Of a DNA stretch of 64,000 bases, positions 41,159 through 50,023 are shown piece by piece. Source of the stretch: Desulfuromonadales bacterium (GTDB lineage Bacteria; Desulfobacterota; Desulfuromonadia; Geobacterales; Pseudopelobacteraceae); the NCBI GenBank assembly GCA_016650295.1, contig JAENWA010000036.1, forward strand, positions 40,179 through 104,178. Reading direction: 5' to 3'. The translations under genes were made by a program, and so were the position numbers. Numbering within the stretch: the first letter of the stretch is position 1; each line of letters starts with the position of its first letter. The notes beneath the pieces are model-generated. The model saw only the letters and a list, made by a program, of their open reading frames with translations, had not been told where the DNA came from and ran no database searches.

Positions 41159-41758
41159 ATGGATGTGCATCAGGCGGTCTTTATAAAAAGTGCGGTAAAA
41201 CCCAAGGATTTCCCGCCCGCGGAACTGCCGGAAGTGGCCTTTGTGGGGCGCTCCAATGTGGGCAAATCGTCTCTGATCAATGTACTTGCGGGACGCAAGG
41301 CGCTGGTACGCACCAGCTCGACCCCCGGCCGCACGCAGCTGATCAACTTTTTCGACATCAACGGCATCCTGACCCTGGTGGACCTGCCCGGTTACGGCTA
41401 TGCCAAGGCGCCGCCCGAGCTGCGCAAACAGTGGGGACCGATGATCGAGACCTATCTGGCCAAGCGGGAGAATCTGCGGGCCGTGGTGCTGATCCTGGAC
41501 ATCCGCCGGATTCCGTCCGACGGGGATCTGGATATGCTGGGCTGGCTGGAGCGCTATGACATCCCGCCGATCATTGTCATGACCAAGTGCGACAAGCTCT
41601 CGAAAACCGAGCGGGCCAAACAGACCACCCTGATCTCGGCGGCCATCAAACGCGACAAGAGCATGCTGCTGCCCTTTTCGGCCCTTTCCCGGGACGGGCG
41701 GGACGGAATCTGGCAGGAGATCAAGCGCCAGCTGGGGCTTCCGGGCGAACAGTCATGA
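41159..41758 (+). CDS. engB: Ribosome-biogenesis GTPase EngB/YsxC
   Basis: 199 residues. G1 [10 protein letters not shown]2 region SSTPGRTQ, G3 [10 protein letters not shown]4 TKCDK and G5 SAL are all visible. It helps assemble the 50S ribosomal subunit. The start has AAGGAG upstream. It is the first gene of an engB-acyP-folE2 run and overlaps acyP by four bases. Confidence 0.95.
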   Translation: MDVHQAVFIKSAVKPKDFPPAELPEVAFVGRSNVGKSSLINVLAGRKALVRTSSTPGRTQLINFFDINGILTLVDLPGYGYAKAPPELRKQWGPMIETYLAKRENLRAVVLILDIRRIPSDGDLDMLGWLERYDIPPIIVMTKCDKLSKTERAKQTTLISAAIKRDKSMLLPFSALSRDGRDGIWQEIKRQLGLPGEQS

Positions 41759-42030
41759 ATATCAGGCTGTCCGTCACGGTCCATGGGCATGTCCAGGGGG
41801 TGGCCTTCCGCCACTACACCTGCCGTCAGGCCCTGGAACTGGGCGTCACCGGCTGGGTCCGGAACCTGCCGGACGGTTCGGTGGAGGGGCTGTTCGAGGG
41901 GGACGAGGCGACCGTACATGGCCTGGTGGAATGGTGTCGCAGCGGCCCGCCGGCGGCACGGGTAGAGCGCCTGGATGTTCGTGATGGCACATACAACGGC
42001 GAATTTGATACTTTCTTCATAGCTACTTGA
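41755..42030 (+). CDS. acyP: Acylphosphatase
   Basis: A 91-residue protein with the family signature [41 protein letters not shown]; the active-site Arg is in VAFRH and Asn in [10 protein letters not shown]. It hydrolyses acyl phosphates such as acetyl phosphate. The ATG overlaps the engB stop (ATGA). Confidence 0.95.
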   Translation: MNIRLSVTVHGHVQGVAFRHYTCRQALELGVTGWVRNLPDGSVEGLFEGDEATVHGLVEWCRSGPPAARVERLDVRDGTYNGEFDTFFIAT

Positions 42031-42059
42031 AATTTCTTACCGGAATCACAGGAAAACGT

Positions 42060-42866
42060 ATGCCAAGAAGCAAGACAGCAGCAACACCATCCATGCCGGA
42101 CATGCAGAAACGCCCCGACACCCGCAAGATCCCCATCGCCAAGGTGGGGGTCAAGGACATCACCTATCCGATCGTGGTGATGGACAAGAACCGCTCGCTG
42201 CAGCATACCGTGGCACGGGTCAACATGTACGTCGATCTGCCGCACCACTTCAAGGGCACCCACATGAGCCGCTTCGTGGAGATCCTCAACCGGCACCGCG
42301 AGCAGATCGCACTGGACAAGCTGGAGACCATTCTTGAAGAGATGAAGGCCAAGCTCGGTTCCGGCAGCGCCCACCTGGAGATCCAGTTCCCCTACTTCAT
42401 CGACAAGCAGGCGCCGGTATCAAAGGCCAAGAGCTTGATGGAATACACCTGCGAATTCAGCGCCTCCATGACCGACACCCTCGATTTCGTACTGGGGATC
42501 AAGGTGCCGCTGACCTCGCTCTGCCCCTGCAGCAAGGAGTTGTCCCGTTTCGGTGCCCATAACCAGCGCAGCATCATGACCGTTCGGGTTCGCTATCGTG
42601 AATTCATCTGGATCGAGGATCTGGTGGAACTGATCGAGCAGTGCGGCAGCAGCCCGCTCTATTCGCTGCTGAAGCGGGAGGACGAAAAGTTCGTCACCGA
42701 GCAGGCCTACGAAAATCCGCGCTTCGTTGAGGATATGGTGCGCGAGGCGTACTCGCGTCTGGCGGCGATTGACAACATCACCTGGTTTTCAGTGGAAACC
42801 GAGAATTTCGAATCGATCCATAATCACTCGGCCTACGCTGCTGTCGAGCTGGATCGCCGGGCATAA
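42060..42866 (+). CDS. folE2: GTP cyclohydrolase FolE2
   Basis: 268 residues from ATG 42060 after AGGAAA. Motifs: THMSRFVEIL, SLCPCSKELSRFGAHNQRS (zinc Cys and catalytic region), ENPRFVEDMVREAY and the final ESIHNHSAYAAVE. FolE2 converts GTP to dihydroneopterin triphosphate for folate and queuosine, and can use metals other than zinc. No Zur-type box was sought. Confidence 0.93.
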   Translation: MPRSKTAATPSMPDMQKRPDTRKIPIAKVGVKDITYPIVVMDKNRSLQHTVARVNMYVDLPHHFKGTHMSRFVEILNRHREQIALDKLETILEEMKAKLGSGSAHLEIQFPYFIDKQAPVSKAKSLMEYTCEFSASMTDTLDFVLGIKVPLTSLCPCSKELSRFGAHNQRSIMTVRVRYREFIWIEDLVELIEQCGSSPLYSLLKREDEKFVTEQAYENPRFVEDMVREAYSRLAAIDNITWFSVETENFESIHNHSAYAAVELDRRA

Positions 42867-42904
42867 CCCGCCAACATTTATTTCTTTTCAAGGAAATTCC
42901 CCCC

Positions 42905-43669
42905 ATGAAACCGATCCTGATACTGGCGGCTGTGCCGCAGGAAACAGCCCTGCTGAAACAGGCGCTCGGTGATACCGCCCGCCTGAAGTCCGATTCCTTC
43001 GATTACACTGAAGGCAACTTCGGCAGCCAGCCGGTTGTCATCTGTGCGGGCGGCATCGGCAAGATCAACGCTGCTTCTGTTGCAACGGCTCTGATTGAAC
43101 GGTATCATCCTCGGCTGGTGATCAATACCGGCTGTGCCGGGGCTTATCTGGCCAGCGGGCTCTCCATCGGGGATCTGGCGGTGGCCAGCGACGAGATCCT
43201 GGGAGATGAGGGCGTACTGATGTCAGATGACTGGCATGACCTGAAATTCATGGGGATACCCTCGCTGATCCTCGGCAGCCGGATGTACCATAATGCAATC
43301 CCGCTCTCCCGGCATGCTGCCGAAAAAGCCATGCAGCTGGCTGACTACGTTGGCATCAGGATGGTGCGCGGTTGTTTTATTACCGTATCTACCTGCAGCG
43401 GGTGCCGTCAGCGCGGCGAAGAACTTGTTCAAAGATTTCAGGGAGTCTGTGAGAACATGGAGGGAGCCGCCATTGCCCAGGTCGGTCTGCGTTACGGCAT
43501 CGACTGTCTGGAAATTCGCGGGATCAGCAATCTGGTTGATGAACGGGACATGAAAACCTGGGATATTCCGAGGGCAGTGGATGCGGCGCAGCGCTTTGTG
43601 CTGAAGTATATCGAGGAACTGGAACGACCCGTGCCGAAGAGGGGGCTTAACCGGCCGATACCGGATTAG
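42905..43669 (+). CDS. mqnB: Futalosine hydrolase
   Basis: 254 residues of the nucleoside-phosphorylase fold: AVPQETALLKQ, VICAGGIGKINAASVATALI, LVINTGCAGAYLASGLSIGDLAVAS and CENMEGAAIAQVGLRYGIDCLEIRGISNLVDERDMKTWD. This pattern is the futalosine nucleosidase of menaquinone synthesis, freeing dehypoxanthine futalosine and hypoxanthine. mqnE lies at 9677 in the same window. It ends a plus-strand run converging on yggS. Confidence 0.88.
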   Translation: MKPILILAAVPQETALLKQALGDTARLKSDSFDYTEGNFGSQPVVICAGGIGKINAASVATALIERYHPRLVINTGCAGAYLASGLSIGDLAVASDEILGDEGVLMSDDWHDLKFMGIPSLILGSRMYHNAIPLSRHAAEKAMQLADYVGIRMVRGCFITVSTCSGCRQRGEELVQRFQGVCENMEGAAIAQVGLRYGIDCLEIRGISNLVDERDMKTWDIPRAVDAAQRFVLKYIEELERPVPKRGLNRPIPD

Positions 43670-43695
43670 CAGGTTAGTTCGCCTCCGGTTGAGAG

Positions 43696-44379
43696 TCAGC
43701 GTGTCCCGAAGATGGAGGTGCCGATCCGTACCAGCGTAGCACCTTCCTGAATAGCCGCTTCAAAATCACCGGACATCCCCATGGAGAGTTCCCGCATTTC
43801 GACACCGGGGACCCCTTCAGCTTCGATCAGCTGCGAGAGGTGCAGCAGCTCGGCAAAGAAAGGCCTGGCCGCTTCCGGGTCGTCGAAAAAGGGGGGCATG
43901 GTCATCAATCCCTGGACCCTGACATTCGGCAGTTGCGCAACGGCCCGCACCAGCTGCAGGGCCTCGGCCTCCGATGTACCCGACTTGGTCGCTTCCCCCG
44001 AGATATTGACCTGGATCAGGATGTCGCAGCAGCAACCCAGCTTTCCCCATTGCCGGCTGATCTCTTCGGCCAGGGATAACCGGTCAACCGAGTGGATCAT
44101 GCTTACCAGTCCGGCGATCTGCTTAACCTTATTGCTCTGCATATGACCGATGAAATGCCACTCCACCGCTTCCTGTATCCCGGCCGCTTTTTCCACCAGC
44201 TCCTGAACGTAATTCTCTCCGAAAACCGTCTGACCGGCCCGCAACGCCTCACGGACATCTTCAGCCGGGCGGGTCTTGGAAACGGCCACCAGCCGGACAG
44301 ACGCAGGTTCCCTGCCGCCCGCCAGCGCGGCTGAAGCGATCCTGTCCCGGATATCACGCAGATTAGATTCGATCGCCAT
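43696..44379 (-). CDS. yggS: PLP homeostasis protein YggS/PROSC
   Basis: 227 residues from ATG 44379, which overlaps maf by 17 bases. Motifs: RLVAVSKTRPAEDVREAL (PLP-binding Lys), FGENYVQELVEK, EWHFIGHMQSNKVKQI, GLMTMPPF, RELSMGMSGDFEAAI and VRIGTSIFGTR. It binds pyridoxal phosphate without known catalysis and controls vitamin B6 pools. A start three codons earlier (GTG 44388) is possible. Confidence 0.93.
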   Translation of the reverse strand: MAIESNLRDIRDRIASAALAGGREPASVRLVAVSKTRPAEDVREALRAGQTVFGENYVQELVEKAAGIQEAVEWHFIGHMQSNKVKQIAGLVSMIHSVDRLSLAEEISRQWGKLGCCCDILIQVNISGEATKSGTSEAEALQLVRAVAQLPNVRVQGLMTMPPFFDDPEAARPFFAELLHLSQLIEAEGVPGVEMRELSMGMSGDFEAAIQEGATLVRIGTSIFGTR

Positions 44380-44956
44380 CCAGTGCACCTAGCTGTCTCA
44401 GTGTTTCATAGAGTTCCGTCATCGGCAGCCCGATAACATTGGTATAGGAACCGCAAATGGAGCGGATAAAGTGCACCGCACCGCCCTGCATGGCATAAGC
44501 ACCGGCCTTGTCCATCGGACATCCGGTGGCAATATAGGCCCGTATTTCACGCTCATCGAGCGACTTGAAGGTTACCTCGGTCCGCACACAGCGGCTGAGG
44601 CGGATCCCGCTGACCTTGTCAAACACCGTGAAACCGGTCATGACCTCATGGTTCCTGCCGGATAGCGCCGACAGCATCTCGAAAGCCTCGACATCATCGG
44701 CCGGTTTGCCCATGATCCTGTCGTCCAGAACGACGACCGTGTCGGCACCGACGAAAAAACGGCCGCTGGTTGCAATTGCCACGGTATCCGCCTTTTCCCG
44801 CGACAGACGCATGACATGATCGGACGGGATTTCATCCGGCAGCACATCCTCGCAGATATCCGCCGGCACCACGCTGAATTCGATGCCGGCCAGGGCCATC
44901 AATTCCGTGCGGCGGGGCGACGCTGAGGCCAGTATGATGGTTCCGTGGTCAGACAT
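44363..44956 (-). CDS. maf: Maf-type nucleoside triphosphate pyrophosphatase
   Basis: 197 residues with the Maf motifs LASASPRRTELM, VGADTVVVLDDRIMGKP, LSGRNHEVMTGFTVF and KAGAYAMQGGAVHFIRSICGSYTNVIGLPM. It hydrolyses dTTP/UTP or modified pyrimidine nucleotides and has a role in cell division. It overlaps both neighbours, so the yggS-maf-membrane gene set is one unit. Confidence 0.93.
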   Translation of the reverse strand: MSDHGTIILASASPRRTELMALAGIEFSVVPADICEDVLPDEIPSDHVMRLSREKADTVAIATSGRFFVGADTVVVLDDRIMGKPADDVEAFEMLSALSGRNHEVMTGFTVFDKVSGIRLSRCVRTEVTFKSLDEREIRAYIATGCPMDKAGAYAMQGGAVHFIRSICGSYTNVIGLPMTELYETLRQLGALDGDRI

Positions 44957-45245
44957 CCGTTTTCTCTTTCGGCTGTTCTTCGGGGGGCGGGACTTTCTTG
45001 AACCTGGCTTCGCGGGCCTTGTGCTCGGCCTCCAACTCCTGCCAGTGCTTCGTCCAATCCTTCCGGCGGACCTTAATCAGGATGAAGACGCCCGGAACAA
45101 TCACAAGACCCCAGAAAATATTCATGGTGGCGCCATTGACGATGCCATAGATCAAAGAAGCGACCCCCATCAGCAGCAGCAGTGCTTCCATTGAGAGTAT
45201 CCGGCCGATCAGCGAGACTTCCTGGCGTTGCTTATCTTTATCCAT
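44949..45245 (-). CDS. Predicted two-helix membrane protein
   Basis: 98 residues. Two hydrophobic segments (MEALLLLMGVASLIYGIV and FWGLVIVPGVFILIKV) are followed by a charged coiled tail with KVPPPEEQPKEK. The ATG follows AAGGA. It overlaps maf by eight bases. No family is recognised. Confidence 0.65.
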   Translation of the reverse strand: MDKDKQRQEVSLIGRILSMEALLLLMGVASLIYGIVNGATMNIFWGLVIVPGVFILIKVRRKDWTKHWQELEAEHKAREARFKKVPPPEEQPKEKTDV

Positions 45246-45294
45246 GTGAATTCCTTCGAACTGCTGAGAGTACGGTGCCTGTTACTGCTCGACA

Positions 45295-46674
45295 TCACCA
45301 GGGAAACATCTTGCCCGGATTGAGGATGTTGTTGGGATCCAGCGCATGCTTGACGGCCTTCATGGCCGCGATCTGATCCGGCGACAGTTCCAGTTCGATA
45401 TAGGGAGCCTTGGAGAGACCGACGCCATGCTCACCCGACATGGTGCCGTTCAGGTCGAGAGCGGCCTGGAACACCTCGCGGATCGCTTCGTGGGCCTTCT
45501 CGTCCATGCCGGGGATCTCTTTGTCGATCATGATGTTGACATGGATATTGCCGTCGCCGGCATGGCCGAAGTTGACGATCGGGATGTCATATTTGTTCTG
45601 GATCTTTTCAATGGTGCGGATGACATCCGGAACCTTGCTGCGCGGCACGACGATATCCTCGTTGTACTTGGTTGGGTTGATATCCCGCAAGGAAGGAGAC
45701 ACCAGTCGCCGCACCCGCCAGAGTTCTTCCGATTCGGCGTTGTCCCTGGCGGCGCGGAACTGCACCAGCCCCAGCGGCTGGATCAGCTCGTGAATCCGGG
45801 TGGCCTGTTTCTCGATCAGATCGCGGTCACCGTCCACCTCGATCAGCAGCACAGCCCGGCCTTCCGGTGGGATTCCCAGATTGAAACGCTTCTCCACGCA
45901 CTGCAGGGTGGCGTAATCCATGAATTCCAGCGTGGTGGGGATAATCTTGGCCCCGATAATGGTGGAAACCGCCTTGGCGGCCCCGTCAATGGAATCGAAG
46001 ATGGTCAGCATGGTTTTCTTGGCGTCCGGCAGGGGCAGGAGCTTGAAGATGATCTTGGTGATGACGCCCAAAGTCCCCTCGCTGCCGCACAGCAGGCGGG
46101 TCATGTCGTAGCCCACCACGGCCTTGTAGGTCTCGCCGCCGGTGCGGATGATCTCGCCGGTGGGTAAAACGATCTCCAAACCCATGACGAAGTCACGGGT
46201 GACGCCGTACTTGACGCAGCGCGGGCCGCCGGCATTCTCGGCCACATTGCCGCCCAGGGTGGAGAATTTGAGTGAAGCCGGGTCAGGAGGATAGAAGAGT
46301 CCCAGTTTTTCTACCGCCAGCTGGAAACGTTCGGTCACCACGCCCGGCTCGACCTCTGCGATCAGGTTCTCGGTATCGATTCGCAGGATACGATCCATGC
46401 GGGTAACTACCAGCACCACGCCGCCGGCCTTGGGAAGCGCGCCGCCGGTAAAACCGCTGCCCGCTCCGCGCGGAAACACGGGAAATCCGCGCAGATTGGC
46501 CAACTTCAGCACAGCCGACACCTCGGTCGCATTTGCCGGATGTACCACCGCATCGGGAAGATATTCCATCTGGGTGGCGTCATAGCCGTAACAGATCAGA
46601 TCCTGCTTTTCGGTGAGAATATTATCTGAACCCACGATTGACGCAAGCTCATGGATTATTGCCGAATCCAGCAT
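45295..46674 (-). CDS. FAD-linked oxidase, glycolate/lactate oxidase GlcD-like
   Basis: 459 residues. FAD-binding PCMH domain with VVHPANATEVSAVLKLAN, FPRGAGSGFTGGALP, LGGNVAENAGGPRCVKYGVTRDFVMGLEIVLPTGEII and LLCGSEGTLGVITKIIFKLLP, followed by the FAD-oxidase C-terminal domain ending EHGVGLSKAPYIELELS and DPNNILNPGKMF. It oxidises a 2-hydroxy acid (D-lactate or glycolate) and passes electrons to a quinone or partner. No GlcE/GlcF genes are adjacent. Confidence 0.88.
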   Translation of the reverse strand: MLDSAIIHELASIVGSDNILTEKQDLICYGYDATQMEYLPDAVVHPANATEVSAVLKLANLRGFPVFPRGAGSGFTGGALPKAGGVVLVVTRMDRILRIDTENLIAEVEPGVVTERFQLAVEKLGLFYPPDPASLKFSTLGGNVAENAGGPRCVKYGVTRDFVMGLEIVLPTGEIIRTGGETYKAVVGYDMTRLLCGSEGTLGVITKIIFKLLPLPDAKKTMLTIFDSIDGAAKAVSTIIGAKIIPTTLEFMDYATLQCVEKRFNLGIPPEGRAVLLIEVDGDRDLIEKQATRIHELIQPLGLVQFRAARDNAESEELWRVRRLVSPSLRDINPTKYNEDIVVPRSKVPDVIRTIEKIQNKYDIPIVNFGHAGDGNIHVNIMIDKEIPGMDEKAHEAIREVFQAALDLNGTMSGEHGVGLSKAPYIELELSPDQIAAMKAVKHALDPNNILNPGKMFPW

Positions 46675-46795
46675 GACGACGCCTTTCAGAATTGATTTTC
46701 ACTATGTTGTTCGTTCCGGGGTGAACAGGAAGGCAGACTGCGTGACACCTCAGCGTGAGATAACACTCGATGGCACCATCATCTGAATGATTCTG

Positions 46796-47515
46796 TTATT
46801 GGTTGGACTGCTTCAGGTAGCACTCGGCCTTGTACAGGTTAGCATCCGCCGCCAGGGCAGGTGAGGGGTATTCAGCCAGGAACCGGTCAAACAGCTCAAG
46901 CGCCACGCGGCAGTCGTTCTGCCGATAGGCTTTGATGGCTCGCTCATAAAGCTGTTGTTCCGCGGTAGCATTAACGGCTGCTGCCGGTTGTTTGACTGCT
47001 TTGACATGACTGGCGGAAACTACGGCTTTGTTTCTCGCGTCACGCTTTAGTTCCCTGGCTACAGCAGGCATTTTCAGATCACTGCCAGAAAGCTCCGTTA
47101 CGGCTTTAGGCGTTGTCTTGACGGACCGCTGGCGCTGTGAAGCTTTCGATGACGAATGTGCCTTACGGTTCGGCGCTGTCCCGGCGGCCTTTTCTTTAGG
47201 TAACAAAGCATGATCAGGCTTGACAGGCAGCTTTAGCGTATCGCCCGAGTAGATTTTATCGGGGTCCTTGATCTCATTGAAGAGCAGTATCTGGGGGAAA
47301 TAGGAACCGTGGCCGCTGAATTTGCGTGAGAGGCCGGTGAGGGTATCACCCTTGTGCACCTGTACTTCCTGAACCAGGATGCCGGCACTCTTTTGAACAT
47401 TTTCTTCAGGCGACACAGCCTTGGGTGTATAGAGATAGCGCTGTTGGCTCCAGCCCGGTGTGCTGACTGCAAGCAGCAGGAGCGCTGCAATTATTCCATA
47501 CGTACGTCGCATCAT
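46796..47515 (-). CDS. Exported LysM protein with a TPR-like tail
   Basis: 239 residues. Signal peptide MMRRTYGIIAALLLLAVSTPGWSQ, a LysM domain at about 48-98 (VQEVQVHKGDTLTGLSRKFSG, IYSGDTLKLP), a Lys/Ser-rich linker, then a TPR-like end (LYERAIKAYRQNDCRVALELFDRFLAEYPSPALAADANLYKAECYLKQ). It should bind peptidoglycan through LysM. It follows the large repeat protein gene directly, with two bases between stop and start, so they probably act together at the cell envelope. Confidence 0.8.
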   Translation of the reverse strand: MMRRTYGIIAALLLLAVSTPGWSQQRYLYTPKAVSPEENVQKSAGILVQEVQVHKGDTLTGLSRKFSGHGSYFPQILLFNEIKDPDKIYSGDTLKLPVKPDHALLPKEKAAGTAPNRKAHSSSKASQRQRSVKTTPKAVTELSGSDLKMPAVARELKRDARNKAVVSASHVKAVKQPAAAVNATAEQQLYERAIKAYRQNDCRVALELFDRFLAEYPSPALAADANLYKAECYLKQSNQ

Positions 47516-47516
47516 G

Positions 47517-49853
47517 TCAGTACCTGTTCCCCAGTTGGTCTTCGTATGACAGCTGATTCTTTACCTGGATGTTCGTGCCGACGCTCGTGCCGGATTTGAC
47601 CCGGAAGGACACCTTGATGGTGCGTTTTTCACCTGCACCGACTTCCTTGAATTTCCACAGGATGTTTCCGTTGACGGAAGAACTGCTGGAAGGATCGGCA
47701 GCGACCAGTTCAAGCTGATCAGGCCATGTTCCTTGCAATTCGACAATTCGAGCCAGGCTTGAGCCGGAATTGGTAATTCTCAAGTCAAACGATGTGACTT
47801 CACCCGGTTTGAGCTGTCCCTCCCGTGCGGTCATAGCCATCTGCAGCACCGGTCGAGAGTAGACAATTTTTGTGGAACCGGACGCGGACCGTGCGGGTTC
47901 CCCATCCGCGCTAAAAATGAGCTGGGCACTGCCTAGTGAACCGTCAGCGGCACTGCGAGGGGTCTTGATCTCCATGACGATACTGGCTTCCTCTTTGGGC
48001 GCCAATGGTCCTACTTCCGTGATCACCGGTTCGTTGGCCTGCCGGGTACCATCCCGGTTGGTGTCCAGGAATATAACGGTTTCCTGGGCGCCCGTAACGC
48101 TGGCGGCAATCCTGAACTTCTCGCTCAGATTCCCGGTATTGGTCACCACAAACGGAATGTAAACCGTCTGGCCTGGGATAACAATCTGCCGTTCTGCTGC
48201 CGCACGGACCAGAACACCATGATTCTGCTGGACATGGGCCGCATTGGAAACGAAGACAGCTGCCGTTTTCAGCTGGTTATTAACAAGTTCGGCGCGAGTC
48301 AGCAATTCCTGACCAGCCAGGGAATCATCCTTGAGCTGAAAGGCTACACTAAAATCCTTGCTCTCACCGGATTTAATCTGCAGGCCGTCCAGAATCAAAG
48401 CTGATTTCATTTCCTGCCTGAATCCCAATGCGGAATACTCCACCGGCTCCATCTGAGGCGGAAAGTTCAGCCGCAATGAAACATCCTGAGCCATGGTGGA
48501 GCCGACGTTCAACACCGCCACACGGTAGATTGCTTTTTCACCCGGCAACAGCAGCTTTTTGTCCGTTTTAACAACCGCACGCAATAACGGCGCGGCCGCG
48601 GTAATCGAGACTTCGCGTGACTGAGTGGCTTCGGCCAGCAGACGTGAAGCGGCTTTGACCGGGTAATTGATGCGCAGCCCGTCAATAGTAGCCGGAGGTA
48701 TAACGAGATTGATAACGCCCTTGAATGATTCGCCGGGCGCCAATATTGTTGTCTGATTGAGCGCCTTTTCAGGCTGTGAGGCGGCTGCAAAGCCTGCGGC
48801 AAATTCTGCAGGAAAACCGGAATCGAGATGGAACGAGTCGTTGCCGTTGCCGCGATTTGTAATTTCGAAGGGAATACTGATACGCCGGGCAACATTGTAA
48901 GCCTGTGACGTGGCCGCCAGATTGAACTCCAAGCCGGCAAACTGCGCAACTTCATAACGGAGCACTTTGATATTCTCGGGAAGCTGTTCAACAGCAGCTG
49001 CCTGCGGCAGCGCCACAGCGACCCCCAGATCCTTCAACTTTGCGGCTGCAGCCACGGCGGCCTTGCTGGCCGGGTATTTTTCTATGATAGATTTGTACTG
49101 CGCAATAGCCTTTTCGCGCAACACTACCTTTGATGTACGCTTGTTTTCTGCGAACTCACGCTCTCGGGCCTGACGCTGCTCTTCTGCTACGACAGCGGCC
49201 TTGTTCGCCTGCTCCTTCTGCAGGGCAACCAAACGCTCCTGCTCGGCCTTTTCAACAGCCTTACGTGCTTCCTCAGCCTTGACGGCAACTATACGTTCCT
49301 GCTCTTTTTGCAGAGCAGCCAACCGCGCCTGCTCAACTTTTTCAGCAACTTTACGATCTTCCTCAGCCTTGACGGCCGCCAGACGAGTCTGTTCCTCTTT
49401 TTGTCGGGCGAGACGCTCATGCTCCGCTGTCTCTTTCTGCGCCACAACAGGCAGGGAACCGGTTACCAGCTTTTCTCCCTTGTCATAACGGGCCGTCAGC
49501 GCGAGAAGATCTTCGTCCACGGTTCCCTTGAGGGGATTATCGGGATATTCTTTGAAAAACTGTGACATATATTTGGCGGCATTCTGCTGGTTGCCGCTCT
49601 TGAAATAGGCACGGGAGAGCCAGAACAGCACCATGTCGCGCAGAGCGCTATCGGGGTATTTTTGCAGAACCTCGGTCATCCGTGTGATCGTGGCAGGATA
49701 ATCCTTCTGTTGGTAGGCGTTGAAACCGGAGATGAATATCTGCGAGTCTTCCGACTCCTGACTGTAGACGGGTGTATTCAGGAAAGATGAAATTATGACC
49801 AGTACGACAAAAGATCTGATCAGGGCATTGCGGCATAATTTCAATGATATCAC
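47517..49853 (-). CDS. Large exported TPR, coiled-coil and CARDB-like repeat protein
   Basis: 778 residues from GTG 49853 (AAGAGG upstream). A signal peptide ends near VYSQES. A TPR-like region (GFNAYQQKDYPATITRMTEVLQKYPDSALRDMVLFWLSRAYFKSGN) is followed by about 100 residues of charged coiled coil with a near-30-residue tandem repeat (KAEEDRKVAEKVEQARLAALQ and KAEEARKAVEKAEQERLVAL). The last 450 residues contain at least four CARDB/DUF11-like beta-sandwich modules (ITNRGNGNDSF, LNVGSTMAQDVSLRLNFPPQ, VTNTGNLSEKF, ITNSGSSLARIVELQGTWPDQL). It is likely a surface or periplasmic scaffold. Function unknown. Confidence 0.75.
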   Translation of the reverse strand: MISLKLCRNALIRSFVVLVIISSFLNTPVYSQESEDSQIFISGFNAYQQKDYPATITRMTEVLQKYPDSALRDMVLFWLSRAYFKSGNQQNAAKYMSQFFKEYPDNPLKGTVDEDLLALTARYDKGEKLVTGSLPVVAQKETAEHERLARQKEEQTRLAAVKAEEDRKVAEKVEQARLAALQKEQERIVAVKAEEARKAVEKAEQERLVALQKEQANKAAVVAEEQRQAREREFAENKRTSKVVLREKAIAQYKSIIEKYPASKAAVAAAAKLKDLGVAVALPQAAAVEQLPENIKVLRYEVAQFAGLEFNLAATSQAYNVARRISIPFEITNRGNGNDSFHLDSGFPAEFAAGFAAASQPEKALNQTTILAPGESFKGVINLVIPPATIDGLRINYPVKAASRLLAEATQSREVSITAAAPLLRAVVKTDKKLLLPGEKAIYRVAVLNVGSTMAQDVSLRLNFPPQMEPVEYSALGFRQEMKSALILDGLQIKSGESKDFSVAFQLKDDSLAGQELLTRAELVNNQLKTAAVFVSNAAHVQQNHGVLVRAAAERQIVIPGQTVYIPFVVTNTGNLSEKFRIAASVTGAQETVIFLDTNRDGTRQANEPVITEVGPLAPKEEASIVMEIKTPRSAADGSLGSAQLIFSADGEPARSASGSTKIVYSRPVLQMAMTAREGQLKPGEVTSFDLRITNSGSSLARIVELQGTWPDQLELVAADPSSSSSVNGNILWKFKEVGAGEKRTIKVSFRVKSGTSVGTNIQVKNQLSYEDQLGNRY

Positions 49854-50023
49854 GGTAAGTAACCTCTTCTTGGCCGGCACTGAAAAAAAGTCGCACGGAG
49901 GACGGAGAAATGTCTGGGTAAAATGCTTGTTAAATAGCATCTCTCCGCCCTCTTGTCAACGTAAGAAAAGGTTTTTAAGGGTGTTAGCCAAGGCTCACGA
50001 TGCGCGTCACGGCGTGATCCGCA

